From contig JAICWC010000016.1 of assembly GCA_025934995.1 (NCBI GenBank), positions 1 to 39,720 of the forward strand: a stretch of 39,720 nt of DNA, in the 5' to 3' direction. Origin of the DNA: Thermoleophilia bacterium. Lineage in GTDB: Bacteria; Actinomycetota; Thermoleophilia; Gaiellales; Gaiellaceae. Below are positions 15,077 through 22,938 of this stretch, piece by piece. Within the stretch, counting starts at the first letter, position 1, and each line of letters opens with the position of its first letter. Made by a program: the position numbers and the translations under genes. Under the pieces are notes generated by a model. It did no database searches. It saw nothing but the letters and a program-made list of their open reading frames with translations, and was not told the DNA's origin.

Positions 15077-16466
15077 GCGCGCAGTCGTGGTCGGCTCCGG
15101 CCCGAACGGGCTCGCGGCCGCGATCACGCTTGCGCACGCAGGGCTCGACGTCGTCGTGCACGAGGCCGGGGACACGATCGGCGGCGGCATGCGCACGGCG
15201 GAGCTGACGCTGCCGGGGTTCCGCCACGACGTCTGCTCCGCCATCCATCCGCTCGGCCGCTCGTCCGCCTGCTTCGCAGAGCTCGATCTCGCCGTGGAGT
15301 GGCTCGACTCGCCGGCGGCGCTCGCCCATCGGTTCGACGACGAGGAGGCGGCGCTGCTCCACCGCGGCGTCGACGAGACGGCGGCGACGCTGGGCGCCGA
15401 CGCGGCTGCCTACCGGAAGCTGATGCGGCCGATCGCGACGGCCTGGCGCGAGATCGAGCCGCTCGTCCTCGGGCCTTTCCCGCTCGATCCGCGCGTGCCT
15501 TGGCGCTTGCTGCGCGCGCTCGGCATGGCAGGCTCGTTGCGCGCCCTGCACGCTGCGCTCGCGACGACCGAGGGGCTCGCGCAGCGCAGCTTCACGAGCC
15601 GGCGCGGGCGATCGTTCCTGGCGGGCAACGCGGCGCACTCGATGCTCCCGCTCGACACGCGCCCGAGTGCGGGCTTCGCGCTCGTGCTGCTCACGCTCGG
15701 GCACTCGGTCGGCTGGCCGTTCCCGCGCGGCGGCTCGCAGGCGATTGCCGATGCGCTGGCAGCGAAGCTGCGCGAGCTCGGCGGCGAGATCGTCACGTCG
15801 TCGACGGTGGACGATCTGCCGCGCGCCGACGTCGTGCTCTTCGACACGGCGCCCCGCGAGCTCGCGCGCATCGCGCACCTGTCCGACTATGCGCGCGGCT
15901 ACCGCTACGGCCCCGGAGCGTTCAAGCTCGACTGGGCGCTCTCGGGCCCGATCCCGTGGCGCGACCCGCGCTGCGCGCAGGCGGCGACGGTCCATCTCGG
16001 GTGCACGTACGACGAGATCGCCCGTTCCGAGCACGCGCCGGGGACCGTCCCCCCGTTCGTGCTGCTCGCTCAGCCGTCGCTCTGGGACGAGACGCGCGCG
16101 CCGGCCGGAATGCACACGGCGTGGGCGTACTGCCATGTCCCGCATGCGTCGGACGTGGACATGACCGAGGCGATCGAGTCGCAGGTCGAGCGCTTCGCCC
16201 CGGGCTTCCGCGAGCGGGTGCTCGCGCGCAGCGCCCGCGGACCGCGCGAGCTCGAGGCGCACAACCGCAACCTCGTCGGCGGCGACTTGAACGGCGGGCT
16301 GATGGACCTGCGACAGCTCTACACACGGCCGGTCGCGAAGCTCGTCCCGTACCGCACGCCGCGCAAGGGCGTCTACATCTGCAGCGCGGCGACACCGCCG
16401 GGCGGCGGCGTGCACGGGATGTGCGGCTTTGCGGCCGCGAAGGTCGCGCTGCGCGACCTGCGCTAG
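15066..16466 (+). CDS. FAD-dependent oxidoreductase, phytoene-desaturase-like (COG1233)
   Basis: 466 residues. N-terminal dinucleotide fold AVVVGSGPNGLAAAITLAHAG (6-26) and VHEAGDTIGGGMRT, and a C-terminal FAD-closing segment KGVYICSAATPPGGGVHGMCG. This is the CrtI/PYROXD2-type group; no carotenoid genes are nearby, so a carotenoid substrate is not implied. Start is TTG at 15066, 11 nt inside the dehydrogenase gene, directly followed by AGKRAVVVG. Its TAG overlaps the stop codon of the convergent lipoprotein gene. Last gene of the 12041-16466 operon. Confidence 0.88.
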   Translation: MAGKRAVVVGSGPNGLAAAITLAHAGLDVVVHEAGDTIGGGMRTAELTLPGFRHDVCSAIHPLGRSSACFAELDLAVEWLDSPAALAHRFDDEEAALLHRGVDETAATLGADAAAYRKLMRPIATAWREIEPLVLGPFPLDPRVPWRLLRALGMAGSLRALHAALATTEGLAQRSFTSRRGRSFLAGNAAHSMLPLDTRPSAGFALVLLTLGHSVGWPFPRGGSQAIADALAAKLRELGGEIVTSSTVDDLPRADVVLFDTAPRELARIAHLSDYARGYRYGPGAFKLDWALSGPIPWRDPRCAQAATVHLGCTYDEIARSEHAPGTVPPFVLLAQPSLWDETRAPAGMHTAWAYCHVPHASDVDMTEAIESQVERFAPGFRERVLARSARGPRELEAHNRNLVGGDLNGGLMDLRQLYTRPVAKLVPYRTPRKGVYICSAATPPGGGVHGMCGFAAAKVALRDLR

Positions 16467-16888
16467 CCCTGCCGCACCTGGCCGCAGCCGACGAGCTTGC
16501 CGCCGGATCGCACTACGACGGCGAGCGGCGACGCCGTCAGCTGCGTCAGCGGCACCGGGACCGACCAGCCGGCCGTCGCAGCTTCGAGCGGGCCGAGCGG
16601 CTTCGCAAGCCGGAGCCCTTTCGGTGCGCCGCACGAGCCCTTGTCGAGCTCCGCCGTCGATCCTTTCGAGGCGGCGTGCGCGAGCTTCACCGACACCGAC
16701 GTCTTCGTGCCCCCGAGCGAACGGACCTGCGCCTTCCCGGCGACGCTGCCGTGCAGCCGGACGACGAGCGGACGGCCGAGCGGCTTCGTCACCGGCCGCG
16801 ACGGCTTGACGCGCGGCTTCTTCGTATTGTGCGCGCCGCCGCACCCCGCGAGCGCGAGCGCCGAGAGGAGAATGAGCGCGCGCGTCAT
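16463..16888 (-). CDS. Small secreted lipoprotein, CHRD/SodC-like fold suspected
   Basis: 141 residues with a lipoprotein signal ending LALAGC (lipidated C16), a short basic/proline linker (24-40) and a beta-rich domain. GSVAGKAQVRSLGGTKTSVSV, then KGSCGAP, and finally VVVRSGGKLVGCGQV resemble CHRD or Cu/Zn-SOD-like sandwiches, where a conserved Cys pair (here C86 and C135) forms a disulfide; the metal histidines of SodC are absent. Function unknown. Its ATG overlaps the stop of the secreted-protein gene upstream (ATGA), so it is the third gene of the kinase operon. Confidence 0.72.
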   Translation of the reverse strand: MTRALILLSALALAGCGGAHNTKKPRVKPSRPVTKPLGRPLVVRLHGSVAGKAQVRSLGGTKTSVSVKLAHAASKGSTAELDKGSCGAPKGLRLAKPLGPLEAATAGWSVPVPLTQLTASPLAVVVRSGGKLVGCGQVRQG

Positions 16889-17811
16889 CGCAGGCCGGGG
16901 TGGGGGAGCGACGACGTGTCGACGACCTCGAAGTCCGCACCCGTGATCCGTCCGAGCGAGTGCAGATCGTCGTTCGACCACTTCGGATTCGGCGCGCCGC
17001 TGATGTACCAGTTGGAGCCGTTGTCGGCGACGATCATTCCGTAGGTCTTCAGCGCCTGTAGGACGATTCGCGCCTGCTTCGGGAAGTGCGAGATGTCGAC
17101 GTCCGCCTTCAGCCGGACGCGCAGTCCCATCGGCGGCAGCGAGGGATCGTCCGACGACGACGCATAGTGGCGCGCGGGGTAGACGTAGGCGCGACGGGTG
17201 CGCTCGACGGTGAAGCGCAGCGCATGGTCGATGCGGCCGCGGGCAACCTCGTCGTAGCGCGCGAGACCGGGGAAGATCGGGAGACCGGCGGCGTCGGCCG
17301 ACGTCCAACTCGCGGGCCGCAGCCTGTTCGAGCGGAGGTCGAAGATCGCGCCGGAGCCCGCGCTCCAGCCGGCGCCTGTGCGGCGCAGGTCGTACAGCTC
17401 GTAGAGCTTGCACGCGTCCTTGTCGACGAGCAGCGCATGTCGGTCGCCGTCGGACTTCGCGCCGCCTTCGATGTGCACCGTCTTCGGGATCGGATACAGG
17501 CCCTTGTCGGACTCGTCGGCGTAACCGAAATGCGGGCGGTAGCGCGACGTCTTCTTCGTCACGACGTCGAAGGGGATGCCGATCGGCTGCCCGTCGTACA
17601 GGCCGGACCCGAAGTCCGGATGCAGACCGACGTCGACGCCGATCGACGAGATGATCTGCGCGCTGTCCGCCGCGACCGGCAGCGCGTCGACGCGCTGGTT
17701 CCACGGGTTGTTCGCCGGGAAGATCGGGCACTTGGGCGCGGTCGGCAGCCGCGATGCGCTTGCAGAGGATGCGCAGAGCAGGGCGACGCTAGAGATCAGG
17801 AGGATCCTCAC
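16885..17811 (-). CDS. Conserved secreted protein of unknown function
   Basis: 308 residues, with a signal peptide (1 to about 20, LLCASSASA) and a globular domain full of conserved-looking blocks: NNPWNQRVDALPV, LHPDFGSGLYDGQPIGIPF, ESDKGLYPIPKTVHIEGG, GDRHALLVDKDACKLYELYD, SGAIFDLRSNRLRP, WTSADAAGLPIFPGLARYDE and YGMIVADNGSNWYISGA. I recall this pattern from unnamed secreted proteins of actinobacteria and some other groups, but know no activity. Acidic, aromatic and histidine residues in the blocks suggest an enzyme, possibly carbohydrate- or wall-active. GTG at 17811 forms GTGA with the kinase stop. An ATGA overlap links it to the lipoprotein. Confidence 0.8.
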   Translation of the reverse strand: MRILLISSVALLCASSASASRLPTAPKCPIFPANNPWNQRVDALPVAADSAQIISSIGVDVGLHPDFGSGLYDGQPIGIPFDVVTKKTSRYRPHFGYADESDKGLYPIPKTVHIEGGAKSDGDRHALLVDKDACKLYELYDLRRTGAGWSAGSGAIFDLRSNRLRPASWTSADAAGLPIFPGLARYDEVARGRIDHALRFTVERTRRAYVYPARHYASSSDDPSLPPMGLRVRLKADVDISHFPKQARIVLQALKTYGMIVADNGSNWYISGAPNPKWSNDDLHSLGRITGADFEVVDTSSLPHPGLR

Positions 17812-19175
17812 GCGGCGGGCAGGGTGACCACGACTTCGGTTCCCTCGCCCTCGCGGCTCCGAAACTCGATCGTGCCGCCGTGCTGCTCGACGAGGGCGTG
17901 GCAGATCGCAAGGCCGAGGCCGGTTCCCGGGATTGCGCGGCGTGTCGCGCTCGTGGCGCGAAAGAAGCGCGTGAACACCTGCCGCTGCTCGTCCGGGCCG
18001 ACCCCGATGCCGTTGTCGGCGACGACGAGCTTCGCGCCCTTGCCGTTCGTGCCCACCGTGATCGTGACGGTGCCGCCTTCCGGCGTGAACTTGACTGCGT
18101 TCGAGACGAGGTTGTCGAGCACCTGGGCCAGTCGCGTCGCGTCCCCGAGCACCGCCGGCGGGTCGTCGGTCACGACCTCGAGCGCGATCTTCTTCTCGAT
18201 CGCGGCGGGGTGTGCGGACTCCGCGGAGACACGCGCGAGCTCGCCGAGATCGACCGGCGCGAGCTCGAGCTCGATCCGATGCGCCTCGATCTGCGCGACG
18301 AGCAGCAGGTCTTCGAGGAGCGCGTGCAGCCGCTCGGTCGCGCGGCGAATCACGTCGAGGTATTGGCGGCCTGCGTCGCCGAGCGCGTGCTCTTCGTCCT
18401 CGAGCATCTCGAGGAAGCCGGAGATCGACGTCAGCGGCGTTCGCAACTCGTGCGAGACGGTCGCGACGAACGCATCTCGCATCCGGTCGAGCTCCCGGTC
18501 GGCGGTCACTTCGCGCAGTGTCCAGATCCGCCCCTCGGCGACCGGAGCGGTGTAGCCGCGGAAGACGCGACCGGTGCCGGCGACCTCGAACTCGTCGATC
18601 GTCGCGGCACCGGGCTCGCGCGCGAGCTGAATCATCCGCTCTCGATAGCGCTCGGGCTCGGTCACCTTGTCCGCGACCGCGAGGAGGCGCTCCGGGACCG
18701 TTCCCTCGAGCGGCAGGCCGAGCTCCATCGACATGCGGCGCAACGGCTTGTTCGAGATCAGCACCCGACCGTCGGCGTCCGTCAGCACGATGCCGTCGAG
18801 CGTCGCGTCGATCAGGGCCGTCTGGAGCGTCGCCGTCCCGCGCAGCGCGCGCTCTTGCGCGCGCAGCCGTAGTCCTGCGAGTGCGGAGATGACGCCGAGC
18901 ACGACCATCGCGAGTGAACGGACGACGACCTGGACGTTGTCCCACGCGGCGTCGTCGACGTGCATGGCGAAGATCCAGGCGACGACGGCGAGCGCGGCAG
19001 CGGCCACGCCGCCGATCAGCCCGAGGTCGAAGCCGAGGAGGGCGACCCACGGCGCGAGCGCGATCGTCCCGAGCTTCCCGGACCACGAGAACGCGAGCAT
19101 CGTCCCCCAGGTCGCGAGCAGTCCGCCGACGGCGAGAAAGCTGAGGAGGTACCGGCGCCGTGCGAACGAGAGCAC
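17808..19175 (-). CDS. Membrane-bound sensor histidine kinase (orphan)
   Basis: 455 residues. Three to four N-terminal membrane helices with almost no extracellular domain (about 10-100), a PAS-like domain (about 113-225), HisKA with SHELRTPLTSI (H242), and HATPase with N-box around N355/N359, G1 DNGIG (387-391) and G2 GTGLGL (417-422). The compact membrane sensor suggests detection of a membrane or intramembrane signal. No response regulator is adjacent; instead two exported proteins follow in the same operon. GTG start with TACACT 7 nt upstream and no Shine-Dalgarno. Confidence 0.92.
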   Translation of the reverse strand: MLSFARRRYLLSFLAVGGLLATWGTMLAFSWSGKLGTIALAPWVALLGFDLGLIGGVAAAALAVVAWIFAMHVDDAAWDNVQVVVRSLAMVVLGVISALAGLRLRAQERALRGTATLQTALIDATLDGIVLTDADGRVLISNKPLRRMSMELGLPLEGTVPERLLAVADKVTEPERYRERMIQLAREPGAATIDEFEVAGTGRVFRGYTAPVAEGRIWTLREVTADRELDRMRDAFVATVSHELRTPLTSISGFLEMLEDEEHALGDAGRQYLDVIRRATERLHALLEDLLLVAQIEAHRIELELAPVDLGELARVSAESAHPAAIEKKIALEVVTDDPPAVLGDATRLAQVLDNLVSNAVKFTPEGGTVTITVGTNGKGAKLVVADNGIGVGPDEQRQVFTRFFRATSATRRAIPGTGLGLAICHALVEQHGGTIEFRSREGEGTEVVVTLPAA

Positions 19176-19182
19176 TCGCCGC

Positions 19183-19188
19183 AGTGTA
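19183..19188 (-). promoter_or_regulatory. -10 element of a leaderless promoter for the orphan kinase operon
   Basis: TACACT on the minus strand, 7 nt before the GTG at 19175. A poor -35-like TTTAGG sits 16 nt further upstream, overlapping the end of the phospholipase-D-like gene. Confidence 0.5.
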
Positions 19189-19205
19189 GGAGTCCGCGCG
19201 GCGGC

Positions 19206-20240
19206 CTAAAGGGTGACGGCGGGATACTTCGCGCGAATGTCGTCGATGTAGGCGGCCAGCTGGTCGGCGAGCGTGTGGTCGGAGAGCTCGAGGACGTTCT
19301 CCGCGTTCAGCTCGCCGGAGTGGGAGAGGTTGAAGCTGCCGACGAAGACGACGTCGTCGACCACCGTCACCTTCGCGTGCATGTAGTCGTGAACCGAGCC
19401 CGGGCGGTACGGCGTGGAGTGCTTGCCCGAGAACGGCGCCCGGGTCAGCGACGCACGCAGGAGCGGGTCCTTCCACGGCGCGTTGCCGTTGTCGTGCCAC
19501 TGGCGCAGCACCTCCTGCACCTGCGTCAGGTCGACGACGCCGGCGAGGTCGACCTTGCCGTCGCTCGCCACCTGCGCGAGCGTGCCGAGAATCGGGCCCG
19601 AGCTGATCACCGGCGAGGCGATCCGGATCCGCCGCTGTGCGGTGCCGATCGCCTTGGCGATCCGGTGGGCGAGCTTGCCGCCTCGACCCGGGCAGAACCA
19701 GGCGCGGATCCCGTCGACCGGCGACTGATCGACCTTGCCGGTCTTCGCTACGTCGCGTGTCGTCCAGAGCGTCTCGAAGTCCTCGAGGTACCGCTCCGCG
19801 AGGCCCGCCGAGTCGACGGTGACGACGACGTTCTCCTCGCGCGTCCACGAGTCCGCCGTCCAGTTCGTCGATCCCGTCCAGACCGATGCGCGGTCCCTGA
19901 TCACGTACTTGTGGTGCATCAGGTCCGGCACGCCGGGAATCCCCTCGGTCGGGAAGGCCAGCGACTCGAGCAGGTCCGGCTCCGTCCGCGGCGGCGGCGG
20001 AACGGTCTGGCCGCCGGGGCAGTCCTTGTTGTAGGCGAGCCGCACGGCGACTCCCCGCTGCGCGGCGCCCTCGAGCGCGTCCCGTACCGTCTGCGCGAGC
20101 GGGTCGGGCAGCCGCACGTCGTAGATCGCGATCTCGAGCGTGTGCTCGGCGGCCGCGACGAACTCGGCGAGCGCCTGCGCGGTGCGCTCGGCCGGCTGGC
20201 CGCCGTCTACGAGCGTGAACGCTTGTACTCGCGCTTCCAC
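19206..20240 (-). CDS. Phospholipase D-like protein with two HKD motifs
   Basis: 344 residues containing both catalytic motifs: HHKYVIRD with H109, K111 and D116, then GSTNWT, and MHAKVTVVDD with H288, K290 and D295, then GSFNLS. Such proteins cleave phosphodiesters in lipids or nucleic acids through a phosphohistidine intermediate; the substrate is open. No signal peptide, so the protein is probably cytosolic, which with the HhH-GPD partner favours a nucleic-acid role. I place the start at GTG 20240, which overlaps the HhH-GPD gene by 34 nt. Upstream residues in frame belong to the neighbour's shadow. Confidence 0.85.
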   Translation of the reverse strand: MEARVQAFTLVDGGQPAERTAQALAEFVAAAEHTLEIAIYDVRLPDPLAQTVRDALEGAAQRGVAVRLAYNKDCPGGQTVPPPPRTEPDLLESLAFPTEGIPGVPDLMHHKYVIRDRASVWTGSTNWTADSWTREENVVVTVDSAGLAERYLEDFETLWTTRDVAKTGKVDQSPVDGIRAWFCPGRGGKLAHRIAKAIGTAQRRIRIASPVISSGPILGTLAQVASDGKVDLAGVVDLTQVQEVLRQWHDNGNAPWKDPLLRASLTRAPFSGKHSTPYRPGSVHDYMHAKVTVVDDVVFVGSFNLSHSGELNAENVLELSDHTLADQLAAYIDDIRAKYPAVTL

Positions 20241-20746
20241 GTCTGGTACTCGTCGAGCTTCGCGGCCGAGTCGACGTCGCCGAGCGTGGGATGGTTCGGC
20301 GCGAGCGGCGCGGCCTTCTCGATCCCGAACTGCTTCGACAACACGGCGCCCATGCTCTTGATCTTCATCTCCCCGAAGCCGGGAAGCGCGGCGAGCCGCT
20401 TCTTCAGGTCGTCGCTGTCCTTCGCCTCGCGCCAGAGCCTCGACGCGTCGCCGCCGTACTCCTCGACGACGTGCTGAGCGAGGTCTTGCACGCGCTGCGC
20501 CATCGCGCCGGGGAAGCGGTGAACTGCCGGCTTCTGCTTGAAGACGTCGACGAGGTCGGTGCGCGCGAGCGTCGCCGGGTCGAGCGTGCCGAGGCGCTCC
20601 TTGATCTTCTGCGGTCCTGCGAAGGCGGTCGGAACGGTCACTTGCTGATCGAGCGCGAAGCCCACGAGCAGCGCGAACGGATCCTTCGCCAGCAGCCGGC
20701 ACGCGTCGACGTCAGTCGTGAACCAGAGAGCCTCGGGCGCCGCCAT
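20207..20746 (-). CDS. HhH-GPD family protein (TIGR03252-like)
   Basis: 179 residues resembling the uncharacterised actinobacterial HhH-GPD family. N-terminal helix LLVGFALDQQVTVPTAFAGP, C-terminal helix-hairpin-helix LAALPGFGEMKIKSMGAVL. DNA glycosylase relatives carry a catalytic Asp or Lys after the hairpin, which is not evident here, so DNA binding is more secure than base excision. Start ATG 20746, with GAGGG 2-6 nt upstream and also TAGGAT 8 nt upstream. Co-transcribed with the phospholipase-D-like gene. Confidence 0.82.
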   Translation of the reverse strand: MAAPEALWFTTDVDACRLLAKDPFALLVGFALDQQVTVPTAFAGPQKIKERLGTLDPATLARTDLVDVFKQKPAVHRFPGAMAQRVQDLAQHVVEEYGGDASRLWREAKDSDDLKKRLAALPGFGEMKIKSMGAVLSKQFGIEKAAPLAPNHPTLGDVDSAAKLDEYQTWKREYKRSRS

Positions 20747-20754
20747 CGCCCTCG

Positions 20755-20760
20755 ATCCTA
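20755..20760 (-). promoter_or_regulatory. -10-like element upstream of the HhH-GPD gene
   Basis: TAGGAT on the minus strand, 8 nt before the ATG at 20746; one base further than the other leaderless promoters here, so slightly less certain. Confidence 0.35.
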
Positions 20761-20768
20761 CGCCGTCG

Positions 20769-21170
20769 CTAACAGGTGGTGACGGGGGCGGCGGAGGCGC
20801 CCGACGACCACTGCTGGTACGTGGCGAGCACCGTGTACGTATAGGCCGTCGAATGGGCGACGGTGTTGTCGATCCAGGATGTCGTCGCCGCGCTCACGGT
20901 CGCGACGATGGTCGAGTCGCGCACGATCGTGTAACCCGCAGCGAATGCCGACGTGCTCGCTGTCCACGTGACGGTGACCTGCTGCGTCTTGTTCTTGTTG
21001 CACTGCGCCGTCAGAGCTGCGGCGACACCCGTCGGAGGCTGAAGCGTCTGGGTCGAGACCGGTTGGACCGCGCTCCCGCTCGAGTTGAACATCGCGTACG
21101 CCGCGGTCGTGGTTCCACCGACCGCACACACGACGACCGCCAGGGCGATCGCGAGCCTAGGCCGGAGCAT
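20769..21170 (-). CDS. Secreted Fn3-like single-domain protein of the TasA/SipW locus
   Basis: 133 residues. The N-terminus (basic, long hydrophobic stretch, then TTTAAYAMFNSSGS) looks like a SipW-type export signal. The mature part is one fibronectin-III-like sandwich: PPTGVAAALTAQC, VTVTWTASTSAFAAGYTIVRD, AYTYTVLATYQQWSS. Two mature cysteines, one at the very C-terminus, could form a disulfide or link subunits. It begins 14 nt inside the signal peptidase gene with AGGAG upstream, so it is the third gene of the operon. Probably a minor surface or matrix subunit. Confidence 0.75.
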   Translation of the reverse strand: MLRPRLAIALAVVVCAVGGTTTAAYAMFNSSGSAVQPVSTQTLQPPTGVAAALTAQCNKNKTQQVTVTWTASTSAFAAGYTIVRDSTIVATVSAATTSWIDNTVAHSTAYTYTVLATYQQWSSGASAAPVTTC

Positions 21171-21762
21171 CTTCGCTCCTGCGACGGCCGCCGATACCCC
21201 ACATCCGGGCGAGGGCGAGTATCGCCATCGACCCCGGGATGAGGATGACGGAAAAGAGATGGAAGGTGCGATCGCGCATCAGGTTGATCGCGTAGCCGAC
21301 CTTCGGAGCGACGGCGACGAGGCGCCACACCGTCGGCCCGTTCAGCTGCGCCGTCCACGGGTCGACGACGGTGTTGTTGTCGCCCTTCGTCTGGATGACG
21401 GGTGTCCTCGTTCCCTGTCCGCGCAGGATCGCGACGACGCGGTGCGTCTCGACCTGATGGGCGCCGACCGGAACTGCGTAGGAGATGACCTGACCGACGC
21501 GCAGGCGCTCGATCGGCTCCGGCCGCACGATCACGACATCGCCCGGCGAGAACGTCGGCTTCATGCTGGCGGAGAGCACCGTCAGCGTCCGGTAGACGCC
21601 GAGGTGGGGCAGGACCCCGAGCGCGACCACCGCGAGGATCGCGGCGAGGGTGGCAGTCCAGCCGGCGAGGCCCACGGCGAACCGCACGATCGAGCCGAGA
21701 ATCGGGGCGGCCGTGGCGGCCGCCCCGTTCTCAGATCCCAGTTCCACGGACGTCGAGGTCAA
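21157..21762 (-). CDS. SipW-like (ER-type) signal peptidase I
   Basis: 201 residues with a helix at the N-terminal side (about 25-50) and another near the C-terminus (about 166-187). Box B SASMKPTFSPGD supplies nucleophile S66. The ER-type general-base histidine is H107 in VETHRVV, replacing the lysine of bacterial LepB. GDNNTVVDPW (127-136) supplies D128/D134. Such enzymes process TasA/camelysin-type precursors. It starts 12 nt after the TasA-like gene and overlaps the Fn3-like gene, and both neighbours have fitting signal peptides, which makes the enzyme-substrate relation likely. Confidence 0.88.
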   Translation of the reverse strand: MTSTSVELGSENGAAATAAPILGSIVRFAVGLAGWTATLAAILAVVALGVLPHLGVYRTLTVLSASMKPTFSPGDVVIVRPEPIERLRVGQVISYAVPVGAHQVETHRVVAILRGQGTRTPVIQTKGDNNTVVDPWTAQLNGPTVWRLVAVAPKVGYAINLMRDRTFHLFSVILIPGSMAILALARMWGIGGRRRSEDAPA

Positions 21763-21774
21763 CGTTGCCGCTCG

Positions 21775-22380
21775 TTACTTGCTGGTCGCGGTGCGCTGGG
21801 TGCCGTTGAAGGCGTAGGTGATCGACGTGCTCAGGCCCTGGAGCGCGTTCGTCGCCGCCGCGGGCAGCGCGAGCGTCACCAGGAGATGATCGGTCGAGGA
21901 GCCGCTCGAGAGCGCCGCGAGGCCGGAGAGCGAGGTCGTGTTGCCGACCGCTCCCGCGCCGAGGACGCTCGTGTTCGTGCCGCTGCACGTGTACGTGTAG
22001 GCCGGCGCGGTACCGGACTCCGTCCAGGCGACCGAGCACTTGTCGACCTTGACGGTCAGGCCGTTCGCGTCGGTGAGGAGCGCGTTGTTCGGCGTGCCGG
22101 AGGTCTGGAGGGTGACCGAGCCGAGCGGGTCGGTCGAGCTGCTCGTCAGGTCGACGGCGCGCTGGACGGTGTCGCCCGGCACGAGGCCCGAGGCGGCCAC
22201 GGTCAGGCGGTTGGCAGGGCCGGTCGCACCGAGGGCGATGGAGACGCTGCCGGAGCTGATCGCCTGGCTCGCCGAGGTCGAGCTGGTGAAGCTGGCGAAC
22301 GTTCCGAGGCCGGCAACGCTCGCCGCCGCGCCGAGAACTGCGATTGAACCGAACACCTTCATAAGAGTCGCGTGCTTCAT
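21775..22380 (-). CDS. TasA/camelysin-like secreted matrix protein with SipW-dependent signal
   Basis: 201 residues. The signal GSIAVLGAAASVAGLGTFASF followed by TSSTSAS matches the SipW-dependent type (hydrophobic core, then G-x-GTFA-x-F-T). The mature protein is Ser/Thr/Ala/Gly-rich and beta-strand prone, with one Cys pair (C in VDKCSVAW and in YTCSGT). TasA family proteins polymerise into biofilm or surface fibres; that function is inferred from family and locus. ATG 22380 is preceded by GAAGG at 12 nt; an ATG four codons upstream is possible. First gene of the TasA-SipW-Fn3 operon. Confidence 0.78.
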   Translation of the reverse strand: MKHATLMKVFGSIAVLGAAASVAGLGTFASFTSSTSASQAISSGSVSIALGATGPANRLTVAASGLVPGDTVQRAVDLTSSSTDPLGSVTLQTSGTPNNALLTDANGLTVKVDKCSVAWTESGTAPAYTYTCSGTNTSVLGAGAVGNTTSLSGLAALSSGSSTDHLLVTLALPAAATNALQGLSTSITYAFNGTQRTATSK

Positions 22381-22500
22381 GGCTGATCTCATCCTTCGTT
22401 CGTGGACTGGATAGACCAGGTATCGCTCGCCGGGGCCGCCAAAAGGGGGTGGGCGGCGTATGAAACGCGTAGGAGCGCTCGGACCGGGTAGAGGGCTGCC

Positions 22501-22641
22501 ATGACCGGAAACCAGCCGATTCTCCGCGGGCAGGACGAGAACGCGCCGTTTCGCGCCTTCAGCCGGGTCTTCCTCGTGATCGCCGCCGTCGTCGTGCTCG
22601 TCGGCGTGGCGGCGTACGTGCTCTGGTCCGCGCTGAACTAG
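22501..22641 (+). CDS. 46-residue single-pass membrane protein
   Basis: A short frame, ATG 22501 to TAG 22641, encodes a polar N-terminus (MTGNQPILRGQDENAPF) and one strong membrane helix (about 22-45, FLVIAAVVVLVGVAAYVLW). AGAGGG lies about 5-10 nt upstream. Its stop overlaps the stop of the convergent glutaredoxin-like gene in a shared CTAG. It faces away from the TasA operon across 120 bp (22381-22500). In that gap I see no clear promoter hexamer. Product unknown. Confidence 0.6.
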   Translation: MTGNQPILRGQDENAPFRAFSRVFLVIAAVVVLVGVAAYVLWSALN

Positions 22642-22922
22642 CGGAGCTCGGCGAAGTCCTTGACCTCGGCGCGCGCCTTCGCGCGATGCCGCGCGGCGTC
22701 GTCGCGCTCGTCGAAGTGCTCGTCGAGCCACGGCAGGATCTCCTCCTCGCCCGACAGCACCTCACCCTGCTCGGTGAGGAGCCGCGGAATCTCCATGCCG
22801 TCCGGCCGGTCGTCCTTGTCCGCGGCCACCTGATGTGCGACGAAGTCGAGGCCGAGCTCGGTCAGCCGCTGCCGCACTGCGTGCGAGTGCGGGCACCACT
22901 CCGCCTGCCACAGCTCGAGCAT
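22638..22922 (-). CDS. Glutaredoxin/GST-N-like thioredoxin-fold protein
   Basis: 94 residues. N-terminal MLELWQAEWCPHSHAVRQRL holds a monothiol CPHS motif (C10, S13) in the place of CPYC. The cis-Pro region is EIPRLLTEQGEVLSG. Probably a redox or thiol-transfer protein, but the second active-site Cys is absent. Located 16 bp downstream of the DUF1028 gene, same strand, so likely co-transcribed. Confidence 0.82.
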   Translation of the reverse strand: MLELWQAEWCPHSHAVRQRLTELGLDFVAHQVAADKDDRPDGMEIPRLLTEQGEVLSGEEEILPWLDEHFDERDDAARHRAKARAEVKDFAELR

Positions 22923-22938
22923 GGGGACGGAATCCCCC

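Noticed and set aside
14847-16940. Long minus-strand open frame opposite the flavoprotein gene
   Set aside because: Composition dominated by Arg, Ala and Glu with no domain; the plus strand carries a complete FAD oxidoreductase with conserved motifs.
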